64,000 nt of DNA from Roridomyces roridus (Eukaryota; Basidiomycota; Agaricomycetes; Agaricales; Mycenaceae): contig JARKIF010000027.1 in NCBI GenBank assembly GCA_029378245.1, forward strand, positions 620,001 to 684,000. Direction: 5' to 3'. Below, in pieces: positions 1-10,732 of the stretch. The position numbers were made by a program, and so were the translations under genes. Below the pieces are notes generated by a model. It worked only from the letters and a program-made list of their open reading frames with translations, searched no databases and had not been told where the DNA came from. The number at the start of each line of letters is the position of its first letter. Within the stretch, counting starts at the first letter, position 1.

Positions 1-1300
1 GAGAATCGCAGTTGCAATTTAGAATTGCGTATAAGATGAATGTGCAAGGCAACGAACGGCCCGCATGCCTGAAATCGAGGAAGGAAGCAAGCCTGAGGAA
101 GATTGAACTGGTCTGGCAAGGGATTAGGAAGGGCGAGGTGAAGGGTAGGTGCGCAGCCTGGGCCGGCGTGACAATGAGAGCGAAGCCCATGAAGTCAGAA
201 TATGCCCTGACATCGAGGAGAGCCAGAGAGTCAGGAATAGGAACCAATTGGGCCATATATGGAAGCAGTGACCCAGGATAAATCGATGACGAGTGAGTGA
301 TAGGGGACTGTGGAGGACAACTCCAAGGAAGGAACACAATAAAGATTCGAGAATGTGAATGCCCGTGTCAGATAAATCATAACAGAGCGAGCCGACGTCG
401 GAAAGAATGAGGGACGTGATCCAATCGCAGAACACTAGTCAGACGCGCCAGGACAGACAGCAGTCCAGGCATATGTTTTTGTATATGATGACGCTCGGGT
501 TGGAATACTCGTGGAGACGAACCCGATGCAGCTTGGAGACGGATGGCGGGAAGCAGCTTGGAGTGCAATGGGTCGGATGTGTCGAATGTGGATGGAGATG
601 GCCGCGGGATGAACGCCAATCGAATGGGCTCCGCAATAGTGGATGTAGAATCACCTGATTCCCTTGCCGTGTGGTGCGCGATGGTGCACCCATCCACAAC
701 AAGGCCGCCGAAAATCCCAACCAATAAAGGCAAGAACGGTGAGGGTAGTAGTGCAGCCAAGCGCTGTTGCAAACGTGCAACGTGAAAACATAAGTAAATC
801 AATCACAGAGGTGGTATCAAAGATAGACGCGACCCTTTGAAGGACGAAGGGTGCGCGATCACATTCGAGTCCGAAGTCAACGTGCCCTGACAGGAATGAG
901 AGTGGAAAGAAAATGGAGTGAGGACTTGGAGGTATCTCAAGAGTGGACAGAAGGCGAGGAAGAAAGATAGACCCGACTGGGTCGAGTTACTATGTTGACA
1001 GTAATGGCTAGACCCGGAAAGTTTGAGAGGAGGATTAAAGGTGAGATGATGTGCAGTGAGACCGAGCGGTTGTGGAACAAGGGACACGTATGTCGGAGGA
1101 GCTGGCAGCCCAATTCCCAAGCGTTGTATGCGGCTGAAATCAGGCTAAATCCAGAATGAGGGTACTGGCAGCGGAACAGGACTTGATGACGATGATGCCC
1201 CCAAATGTGAGGGAGTCTATGAAAAGTGGTAAAGTGGATATGCAACGGAAGTGTGTGTGCGAGAGGAGTACGCGTTCCGAGCGCGTGAACGAATGCTGAT
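1..1300. other. No gene recognised
   Basis: The top strand is purine-rich and has many overlapping open frames on both strands. None shows a recognisable domain, a plausible exon-intron pattern or a partner elsewhere in the window. From about 1,220 onward the sequence grades into the degenerate repeat described next. I see nothing else supportable here. Confidence 0.6.
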
Positions 1301-1319
1301 TGCAGCGGAATAACTCGAA

Positions 1320-2535
1320 CAAGGCCCAAATTGAATGAGCACCGCATCGCAACAGAAAGGCTCGCGAGATGCGAAGAGGCCAATACAGGATTTGAGGTTG
1401 GCAAGCACGCGCATTGGGACGGAACGATGCCGAGACAGGCTGAAGAGGCGAATACAGACCGCGAGGAAGTAGCGATTGGCCGCCGTGCCCGATTGAATGA
1501 GAACATGGAGCACCGTAAAGCAGAGAGAACAACAAGGTCCAAATAGCATGAATGTCGGCGCACTAAACCCTAAGCATCGAGACGGAAAGATGCCCAGACA
1601 GGCTGCCACAGGCGCAAAGGAGCGAGTACAGGCCGTGAGGAGAACGTAAACAATGGCGACTGAAGTGCGCCAAGTGAGTGCAGGGGCTAAGCAGGGAAAG
1701 GAGGTACATGTTCTTGAGGAGCAGCGTAAAGCAGAGGAGAAGAAGAACAAGGCCCGGATTGAATGAAGTTGCGAGGAGTATCATAGAGAAAAAGTGACGG
1801 AAGCCTGCACGAAATGAGTACAGGCCTTGAACAGTACTGCAAGGGAAGGTGAACGAAGCACACGGATTGGGACGGCAAGATACGCAGAGGGGCACAAAGA
1901 AGAGGGTACAGATTGTGAGGAGCACTACACTCTAGAGAGAGGCAACAGAAATGTGCACAAAATGAGACAGCCTCCGACGAGCACTGAAAGGGAGGGCCGC
2001 GGACACGGACGAGGAATGAGCGCGTGCTTGATCATGGCGAGCACACAAGCACCGTAAGGGGGAGGGCGGCCGGCACATGTATAAGAATGACACACGAGCA
2101 CCGTAACTGAGGGATGGCCGCCCAAGCACACAGGAAGTATGATTAGGTATGGCGGGCTTCATGAGCACACGAGCACCTTGAGTGATGAATGGCGGCCGAA
2201 GCACGCATGAAAGATCAGTACGGGCTTACAACGAGCACCATAACTGAAGGATCGCGGCTGAAGCACGCAGTAAGGATGAGAGGAGTACGGCGGGCTTAAC
2301 AACCACACGAAAACCGTAAGGAGGGCGGCCGAAGCACGCACGAAATGAGTACGGCGGGCTTGACAAGCACACGAAAACCGTAGGAAGGATGGTGGCCGAA
2401 GCACGCATGAAGGATGAGTACGGCGGGCTTGAAAAGCACACGAAAACCGTAAGGAGGGTGGCCGAAGCACATGAAAGATGAGTACGGGCTTGACGAGCAC
2501 ACGAGCACCGTAACTGAAGGGTGCATGCGCACTGT
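1320..2535. repeat. Degenerate ~65-bp minisatellite, block 1
   Basis: From about 2,050 to 2,535 the sequence is a tandem array of roughly seven units of 61-75 bp. Each unit contains GAGCACACGAGCACCGTAA or a close variant, then GGCGGCCGAAGCACGC and ATGAGTACGGGCTTGA. More diverged copies of the GAGCAC...CCGTAA motif continue back to about 1,320. The same unit reappears at 5,215-5,580, so the array has probably been split by about 2.7 kb of other DNA. Apparent open frames here reflect the repeat and are not genes. Confidence 0.8.
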
Positions 2536-3700
2536 GTAAGGTTGTAACGTTTCCGAACCTTGTAAGGTTCACGCATCGTGTAAGGTTGTGCGCGCAGCGC
2601 ACAAGCGAGATCATTTCGTATGGCAGGTATACTGTAGCAAAACCGGACATGATTTTACTGAAAACAACACCACTCTATGCTGAGGAAACGACACAGGTTA
2701 TTCGAAAAGCACAACTTCAGAGGGGATTCAAAGAGAGCTCAACCTCTGCAACATGAATCACACAGGTGTCAGTGCAATCGAAAAATGACACAACCTTGAA
2801 ACATAAAATGACACAACCTCCTCTCGTTGCTGAGCAAACAGCACAACCCTGTGGTCAGAAACAATTTTGCAGCAGGTACACACTGGCATGGCAAGAAACG
2901 ACCCAACCCATGGTCAAATTCCAGGTGCCCATTGCCACAGAGGCGTGACAGACGCGGCAATGCCAATGTCTGATGGATTGATGCTGTATGGTGCCGGCCG
3001 TAGGAATGCCGATACATCTGATAATGAATCATTGTTGAATCAAGCCACCGAGATGATAAAAAATTAGGTATAATTTGAAGTCTCTATCAATCACACTGAC
3101 GACCTGTACACAAGTGCAGAGGGCATGGTATGAGAAGCATAAATGTATCTGCATTAGATTGAATTTACACGACATCCTCTTACTCTTTGATTAGACTTGT
3201 AGCCGGGGACAACCCGGCGGAGGACACCCAATTGGGTAGGAAATCCAGGACAAACTGTGCTGCAACCAGCAGAAAGGCTAAGTCCCTGCGCGGCACCGTA
3301 GGCGCGCCAGAGGGGCAGCCATTCTTTTGCAAGACGCGCTCGGTCCCAACCACGATCCCTGCCCTTCCTCACGTCGTCCTCCCTCACATCGTGTCGCTCA
3401 GCGCAGTGACTGGTCTTAGGGGAATTTGGGGCCCTCGCTGCGTGTCATTCGACATTGTCACTCCCTTTACTTATTCAGGTACGGACATTGAATTCGGTCA
3501 AGTCTTATTCAGGACATTTTGTTGACATTTTGTGTAGCTACAAGTTTGAAGTACGAGTTGAATTTGAATTCTACTGTTGGTGCGTTAGTGTACTCTACTA
3601 CCGGCTCCCGACCCCACCGTTGACATCCTCGGGGTGCGCCAGCGCTTCCTGTAAGTCATTCAGAGCGCTCAAGGCAAAATTAGTAAAATAGAGAACGGCC
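2536..3700. other. Non-coding interval with one end of a TIR element
   Basis: At about 2,619 the sequence reads TATGGCAGG, a gap, then TGTAGCAAAA. This closely matches the terminal repeats of the element at 4,418-5,046, but I find no matching right end near 3,060. It is best read as a decayed or truncated relative. Both regions also contain phrases such as 'gcacaacct'. The remainder (3,070-3,700) shows no gene I can support. Confidence 0.4.
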
Positions 3701-3715
3701 CGGGTGCGTCAAAGC

Positions 3716-4322
3716 TCACCGGATCATATGTACGCGGCAATATCTGACCGGTGTTTCGGCATCCGTTCGCGAATCCCAATCGCGTCCTGTTTCTTCAAGG
3801 CCCTCTTCATCGGACGAGGCATCTACATGCAATCGGATTACTCCACGAGTTGTAGAGCATACGGTCTCACCAGGTGTGCATAGGGAGGGGAGAGAATCAT
3901 CATCGCAAACAATGGAGCGACGACGGCGCGGGAAACGCAAAGGGTTCGGGACCGTGACAGAAACCGGGGTTTCTTGGACAACACATCAGCCAGAAATGCC
4001 AACTGCATGGCAGTTGAACATCACGTACGTACCTTTGGAAGCAGGCCGAATGACGACGGAACTCTTCTCCACAGCGCCCTCGTACTCCAACCCGTCATTC
4101 TTCAACGAAAACGCAAACAGCGAGCTCACCGGGACGCCCGCAACATAATCCACCACATCCACACGCGCCGTCTTGACCTCGGCGTTCGCGAGACGAAACG
4201 ATGCCGGTTCGCCGCCATTTACTGCATCAACGGCCACGTCGACGCGGAGCGGCTGATGATCTGTTTCACCTGGTTAGTCGAGGTTCTGCAGTAAATTGGC
4301 GACACTCACCGGTGAGGGGCAT
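3716..4322 (-). CDS. Small hypothetical protein, three exons
   Basis: I do not recognise this family. Reading leftward from ATG at 4,322, exons 4322-4310, 4269-4033 and 3972-3716 are joined by GT-AG introns (donors GTGAGT and GTACGT). Together they give 507 nt, or 168 aa, with no internal stop. The first half resembles a beta-rich domain (VDVAVDAVNGGEP, VKTARVDVVDY, SSVVIRP). The second half is Arg/Asp/Glu-rich and likely disordered. The last codons overlap another good donor (ATCCGGTGAGC), so a downstream exon may once have existed and been lost. The coherent splice phases support a real gene; function is unknown. Confidence 0.45.
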
Positions 4323-4417
4323 ACGGAGGGCAGAACGGGGAGGGACGTGGTGGGGGGAGAAAAGGCGAATCGGTTGCTGGCAGTCGACTATTTATGCGCC
4401 ACGCGCCAACACGTGCG

Positions 4418-5046
4418 TATGGAAGGATACATGTAGCAAAATTATTTAAGACACCCCTGAAGGACTCACACAGAAAAAAAGCACCACCTCATCAACCAAT
4501 GAGAAAAGAGCACGGCTTAGGGGAAAGAACACCACTGTTCAGAAAATGAACTTATGAGTGACTTTAGAATTGTCTTGATGTGACCCCGGCGCCAATTGAT
4601 CGCAGAATCAATGGTCATGCCACATCATGGCCATCAACCAGATGATGAAAGACGGCCATGCATGATGACAATGATGCCATGGGTTGTTAACACTGATCCA
4701 CTGGCACTCTGTCGAACCTGGAGGGTTAGTGTCAACAGGCCACTCATAGAAAGATCCTTGATTCCAACAGGATTTGAATGGTAGGGCTAAGGTTGCAGCG
4801 GAGACCTGGGAAATTGAACCAAAGTGGATTGTGACAGGTGTGATTGTCAGTCCGGCCGTGATGTTGCCGCACCACGAGAATCATCAATCATTGATGCGTC
4901 AATCAGTCTCCCAGGACCTGTCATGATCTTCAAATTTGTGGAACTCCGAAGGTTGTGCATTTTTTTAAGGTGGTGCTTTTTTGACTCTCAAGGTTGTGTC
5001 ATTTTTGTGATTGGCACAATAATTTTGCTACCTGTATCCTGCCATA
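4418..5046. mobile_element. Non-autonomous TIR element (629 bp)
   Basis: The left end starts TATGGAAGGATACATGTAGC. The right end is its near-perfect inverse, ending GCTACCTGTATCCTGCCATA, and similarity runs about 30 bp inward. A direct repeat CGTGCG lies immediately outside both ends (4412-4417 and 5047-5052), consistent with a 6-bp target duplication. The interior has no coding potential I can support. Superfamily is not assignable from this alone. Confidence 0.65.
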
Positions 5047-5106
5047 CGTGCGGCCTACCATTCTGGGTGCGATCGGCGTGATTGACTGAACCTCACGAGA
5101 TCTTGC

Positions 5107-5190
5107 ATCAACCTTACACTGATGGACATCAACATTACACTGATGGGCATCAACATCACGCTGATGGCGATCAACCTTACAGGAACACTA
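5107..5190. repeat. ~21-bp tandem repeat
   Basis: About 3.5 units of CATCAACCTTACACTGATGG and close variants are followed by further AACCTTACA phrases up to 5,213. The inverse motif (GTGTAAGGTTGT) occurs at 2,535-2,600. The ~2.6 kb that splits the minisatellite is therefore bracketed by inverted copies of this motif. Confidence 0.6.
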
Positions 5191-5214
5191 ACCTTACAAC
5201 CTTACACGTACATG

Positions 5215-5580
5215 TATAACCCGTAACTGAAGGGTCGCGGCTGAAGCACGCAGTAAGGATGAGAGGAGTACGGCGGGCTTGACAAGCACACGAAAACCGT
5301 AACTGAAGGAGGATGGCCGAAGCACATGAAAGATGGGTGCGGCGGGCTTGACCAGCACATGAAAACCGTAAGAAGGATGGCGGTCGAAGCACGCACGAAA
5401 GGTGAGTACAGGCTTGACGAGCACACAAGCAGCGTAAGAGGAACACAGGAAAGATAAGTACGGGTCCAAGAGACACCGTAACAGAGGGATGGCGGCCGCA
5501 GCACGCAGGAAAGATGAATACGGGTTGGAGAAGCACCGTAGCTGAGGGCGGGCGAAGCCCGCGTGAGGTGAGAAGAGGGC
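5215..5580. repeat. Degenerate ~65-bp minisatellite, block 2
   Basis: Five to six units carry the same landmarks as block 1 (CCGTAACTGAAGG, GGCCGAAGCAC, GAGTACGG, GGCTTGAC). The phrase CGTAACTGAAGGGT is present at 2509-2522, where block 1 ends, and again at 5222-5235, where block 2 starts. Confidence 0.75.
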
Positions 5581-6941
5581 GACCAAAGCTCTCTGTACAG
5601 ACACTGCCAGTGCTGTGAAGAAAGAAAGCAAGGTGCGCCGGAGTCGGGAAGGCGTTGAGAGTATCCAAAGCAAGGTATTGTAACCGCCCGTCGGCAGAAA
5701 ATAAGTGTGTTGCGACGGAAATTGGATGCGAAAAAGCCGAGTATGGGACAGAAAAATGTCACTGTAGTCGGCAGGTCTACGTGAATGAATGACAGACAGA
5801 AACACTGTAAGGAATGGTGCGCCGCACGGAGCCCGAGCCGGTGGAAAGGAGGGGACGAGGGTATGCTGAGTGCACGAGAGCGTGTACAAATGACATTGAG
5901 GCAATTGTTGACTGGGGCCGAGGAGTGTACATTAACGGAGTAATGCTCTGTCGAGACAAAGTAAAGAGCGAGTGGATGCCAACTTCAAAGGATGGTGAAA
6001 AGGAAGGGTGACAGGACAAAAAAAAGGTTGCCTGAGCTGCATAAAGGCAGCCGTCAGCGTGGACCGGTGGATCGAAGAAGAGGCCAAAACAGAGTGTGTG
6101 TGTGTGAATGCCAGTGCATAGCAACCCAAGTGGCGTGGCCTTGTGACAGCTTGAGAGCCGATGATGAGGAGACAGTACCCCCTACGCCAGTGGGATGCCC
6201 AAGTTTGAGTCTTTGAGGCCTCGGAATCAGACCAAAGTGGGTACGGTATCGGATGTCGCAAGGATGTCGTGGAAATCGTGACTAGCCAGTGGACGGCCCG
6301 AGGTGGCCAGGAAGCGAGAACGAGAGGAGCGCAGTAGCGTGTGGAAAGGAAAAACGGATAGACAAAGCACCAAAGAGAGAGCCTGCGCAAAAAGAGCAGC
6401 CCTAGCGAGGTGGCGACGGAGGAGAGCCAAAGAGGCTCGTGACCTGTGACAGGTGATGTAGATAAGATATCTCAGAGATCTAATCTACGTGACTGGATAT
6501 CCCGGCGTCCGCCCTTCGCTGCCTTGCCTCTCACTCAGGCTGGCTCGCAAGCTCACCTTGCCTGAGCTTCCACCAGGGGTATTCTCAGAAGTCCTATTGA
6601 TCTGTATCCCAGGTCTTTGAGGGCACGGATACCCTTAACGGCGACCGCTGTGTCATGAAGGTCTTGAAGCCCAGCCACAAAAATCAAGCGCGAGACAAAG
6701 GGTCTACGCAACGTCGCAACCTCGCTGGTGCATCAAACGTCAATGATCAGCGGGCGACTCTTCCTCCTTCCGCTCCTCCTTGCCTCCGCCCACGGTCGTG
6801 CAATTTGGCTCTATATCAACTCTGGATGGCCGCGCTTGCAAACGCTTCCTAACGTGGGAGTCTTTCAAGAAAGCGGGCAAATTATCAAAAAAAATTGGAC
6901 ACGGGACTACGAAAAGAGTGAGATTCCGGACACGGCTAGCG
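5581..6941. other. No gene recognised
   Basis: The first part (to about 6,450) resembles 1-1,300 in base composition, with long purine-rich stretches on the top strand. I find no domain, splice pattern or paralogue for any open frame. 6,450-6,940 is the 3' flank of the minus-strand DUF7918 gene. Confidence 0.6.
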
Positions 6942-8060
6942 TCAAGTCAAGTCTATGACGTCTCCTGGCTCGAAGATCGGTTGCGACTCGGTCTTGAGCT
7001 CCTTCTTCACTGAGGGCTCCTGCTTGACTCGCTTTAGTTTCTTTTTCAATACTCCTACTCGAGCCTAGACGCGTTAAGAATGAAGTAAGTAAGGTGGGAC
7101 AGTGATATCATACCTCGAGTTGCCTGAGCTCCACTTTGGCGTCGTCTTCATCCGTGTCCATGGTCAGATCCAGTATGTCCATTGGTGGCGCGCGCTCCGT
7201 TCTAATTGGAGGCGGTGCGAATCCCTCAGCCTGGAGTAACTCTTGAAAGCATAATTAAATGAGACACTCGTCACTGAATGGGATGAATGGAAGGACTCGT
7301 ACCGATGGGCCGATACTTGAAGACGAAAGTGACAAGTTTCTGGACAGTGGTTGTTTTCAAGTGCGTATTGAGCTTGGATTGAAACTCTGCTCCAAACCTG
7401 TGAAGAATGAGAGCTAGAGTGAACAGCGGGAGAGTGCCGAACAACTTACTGTACCGCATGTCCGACGGCCTTTTTCGATTTTTCGTGCAGGATCTGGGTC
7501 TTGTAATCTTTGCTGTTCGCCGTGCTTAGGCCCGAGAGAGGGTTCTTTTTCACGTGTCGGAGCTCAAGTCTGATGGTGCCGAAATGAGGGGAAATCGACG
7601 CGTTCAAATACTCGTCGTCATCTAGGACGTCGAAGGCTTGGTGAAAGCGTCGGGGAAGACAAAGAAATGCCGACCTGTTAGCGCCTGCTTGCTGAACATC
7701 AGGGGTCTCCGCGTAGTAGCTGAAATCGCAACGCTGTCGCGAGAGGCTTGACTGAAGGTTGGGTGCTGGGAGTCCCTGGGCGCCATGTGCTTGCCTCCGC
7801 ACCGAATCCCGTCAACAGTGAGGCTGCCTGAAATCAAACGCAGCTTGGAGGCTTTGTTGTTCGCCCAATCCACGCGAAAACACTGAAAAATTGTGTCAGT
7901 ATCCGCGGAAGAACCACCTAGTACCAAGTCGTGCCACCTTGTCGTTTTGGGATGGAATCCAGCAAGTGGCTTCAGTCCCGTCGGCCGAGTATTCAGGCGC
8001 GTATTCGGAGAGATTGACGCCGTCGACGGAGACTGACGCTGAGAACTGCCCCAATTGCAT
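6942..8060 (-). CDS. DUF7918 family protein with two SUMO-interaction-type motifs
   Basis: Six exons (8060-7938, 7882-7675, 7621-7450, 7397-7303, 7241-7114, 7064-6942) give 849 nt, or 282 aa. The N-terminal domain starts at the conserved MQLGQFSASVSVDG and continues LSEYAPEY and TEATCWIPS, the hallmark of basidiomycete DUF7918 proteins. A middle block reads DDEYLNASISPHFG; FVFKYRPIG follows. The C-terminal third has ILDLT followed by an acidic run (TMDTDEDD), then a Lys-rich stretch with VKQE and LKTE, and ends VIDLT. The start is chosen by alignment with the paralogues at 8,406-10,440 and 44,264-45,375, which share intron positions. Function is unknown; nuclear action through SUMO is inferred from the motifs. 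Confidence 0.85.
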
Positions 8061-8405
8061 ATTGAAAGGGGAGATGACGGTTAAGGACAAGATGAGCAGG
8101 CCCACGTGACGATTGATCGGCTTGACTAGAACCTCGTGGACGCGTCGCTACATCTACGACGCGGCATGTGGGATGCAGAAAGCTATGGGATTGTGCGTCG
8201 CTATATCTTTGGTCGTCAATTCAGTCTCTCATATCAGCCAGCCCCCCTCGGCGACATCCTCCGCACATCCCGTCCTCCGAAGACTGTCGGCGACAAGACA
8301 CTTTGATAGACGCAGCAAACACGTATACCTTGTGCGGACCCACAGTCATGCATCGCGTCATTTCGGTTGAAAACAAGCAATAGTATATACGTAGATATAA
8401 GTAGA

Positions 8406-10440
8406 TTACAGGGTTAGATCTATCACTTCGACAGGGCGGATGCCCTTCAAGTTAGTCTTACTTTCCGCCTTGACCGAACCAGCAAAAGAATCGCGCTTTA
8501 CTATACGTTCCTTCTTCACTCCAGCAAGTGACGTCTCGCTCTTGATTTCCGTCTTGACTGCCCCAGTAATTTTCTCCTTCTTCTTGGCGGCACTGGAGGC
8601 CATAGACAGCTCGCCTTTTGGTTCTCTCTTCAATCTATCCTGCGACCCGCCGGCACGACACAGAGTCGTCTTCACCTCGCCCATGGAACCGGACCCCTCG
8701 TTCTTGACCTCCTTCTTCACAAGACACGCCTCCGAGTCGCGACTCGGTTGGGTTTTCAACACGTTCCCCGATGACTCCGACTCGTCTTTGATCTCCCTCT
8801 TCACCCCACCCACAGAATCGGGCCTCTGGTGCCCGTGCTTGAGCTTCGTCCTGGCGCTCGTTTCCTTCTGCCGAATAAAACCATCCCCAGCCACCTCGAC
8901 TTTGACTTCCTGCTTTACCGAACCCTCCTCTTTGACCGACAGCGACTTGGCCAATTGCAAGGATGGTTTGAATTCGGGTTTGATCTCCGGCTTCAGCACG
9001 CCTAAGTTGATCTCGGGTTTCGTCCTATCCAACACTGCTGGTTTGATCTTCTCCTTCATCCCGCACGTAGATCTCTGTGGTTTGCCGGCGTTTGGCGCCG
9101 CAGAGGCTATGAGCTGCTGGGCGCTCCTCCTCAGATTACGTCGCCCAGTCGGCTCAGGGTCGAGTCGCTGCCTCTTTCTCGGCGATTGCTCGGGTGAAGG
9201 CTGGCACTGTTGCATATAGATAAGGGTGGACACTAACAAACGGGGTTTGCAACGTACCTTGATCTCAAATCCCTCTTTGACCTCCTCTTCCTCCGTGACC
9301 ATCGTCTCCGTCAACGGACCAGAGATTCCGTACGATTCGAGTTTCGGGCCCGGACTAGTATTCATGAGCGGCTCGGAGTTCACGCTCTTCTTCTTCGTCT
9401 TCTTCAGCGATGCAGGTTCGGGCGTAGGTCGGAGCTGAGACTGTTGAAGATGAGCGGAAGCACCAACGGCCGGGTTTGCTCTGAACGTACCTCAATCTCC
9501 ATCATGTCAAATTTCTCGTTGTCTACGTCCTCCTCGTCCGTGTCCATCGTCAAATCCAGGATCTCGATCGGCAAGTTCGACGCGGGTTGTACTCTCGGGA
9601 CGATCCCTTCAGCTTGCAGGAATTCTGAATTGACGGGTGAAAAATCTTAGATGAGACAGCGAGTAAGAATACTCACCGAAAGGCCGATACTTGAAAACGA
9701 AAGTAACCAACCTCCTCACGATGCTCGTAGTCGTCTTTCTATTAAACCTCCCCGTTGTCTCAGCTCCGAAGCTACCGTCGCAGATTCGTCAGTTGCAATA
9801 GGACTTGATTACGAGGAACGGGCTCACTGGACCGAATGAGGAACTCCCGTCTTCAATTTCTCGTGTATGACGCTAACTTCGGCGGGGTTGTCCGTTGTAC
9901 GACGCACCGGGGGCCGGTCATACCTGACCTCGTAGATCCCCAGGCTGATGGTCCCGAGATGGGGTGAAACGACCGCGTTCAGATACTTGTCGACATCTTC
10001 CCGAAGAGTGAGTGACGGCCAATCTCCAGTGAAACGGAGGTAACACCAACCAGTGAGTGAAATGGTATCGAAAACAAAAGGCCTTCTCGTCGTCGTGGAC
10101 GTGGATACACTATCCCGGAACGCCATCGTGAAGCTCGGCTTCTGCGCATTGGGCGGCTTCATAACTTTGCCTAGACACTTGACACCATCGACGTTGAGAA
10201 GCCCAGAGATCGGGGTAGTTTCAGAGGCTTGAGAGTTTGCCCACTCGACGCGAAAGTGCTTTGAAAGTCGAAAACGAGATGGGATTTCCGGATGACGTTA
10301 ACCAAAGAGTAGCCCACCTTGTCCCTCTCAGAAGCGATCCAGCAGCTGGCCTCGAGCCCATCATCCGAGCGTTCCAGGGCGTACTCTGCTAACGGGACAC
10401 CATCCACAGACACGTAGGCCGAGAACTGGCCGATTCGCAT
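8406..10440 (-). CDS. DUF7918 family protein with expanded SUMO-acceptor-like tail
   Basis: Seven exons (10440-10318, 10258-10051, 9996-9828, 9771-9677, 9624-9491, 9440-9258, 9206-8406) sum to 1,713 nt, or 570 aa. The first five introns match those of the neighbouring paralogue. The N-terminus is MRIGQFSAYVSVDG with EASCWIAS. A central EILDLT precedes the acidic TMDTDEED. The extra 266-residue final exon is Lys/Glu-rich and contains 14 copies of the pattern (V/I/L)-K-x-E, the classical SUMO-conjugation consensus, and ends VEVIDLTL. The exon lies in frame with the rest and has no internal stop. The antisense frame at 8,440-9,219 is its shadow. Start chosen at the paralogue-conserved Met. Confidence 0.85.
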
Positions 10441-10732
10441 GAGTAATTCGATGTCGTGGTTGCAGACAAAAGGCTTGAGACTCGAGAGCGCCAATCACGC
10501 CGCACTTCGGCCGCCAGGCGGCCAGGCGGCCAACCGCCGGAGGTATCTCAGTTGATGACATCAATCTGCTCTTGCTCTCTCTCCACGACCAAGACTTGAC
10601 CAAGACCATAGGCCTTTTGCTTTTCGTCCAGGGAAGTACCCGATTGAGATGTCCAAAACGCGCGGCAAGAATCGCCGATCGGAATCAGTCCCAATGTCTC
10701 GTTGATGTCTCGCATCCTCCTTCTCCTACTCA

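Noticed and set aside
8440..9219. 259-aa plus-strand open frame
   Set aside because: It is exactly antisense to the Lys/Glu-rich exon of the DUF7918 gene. Its Leu/Ser/Phe composition is the complement of that bias.
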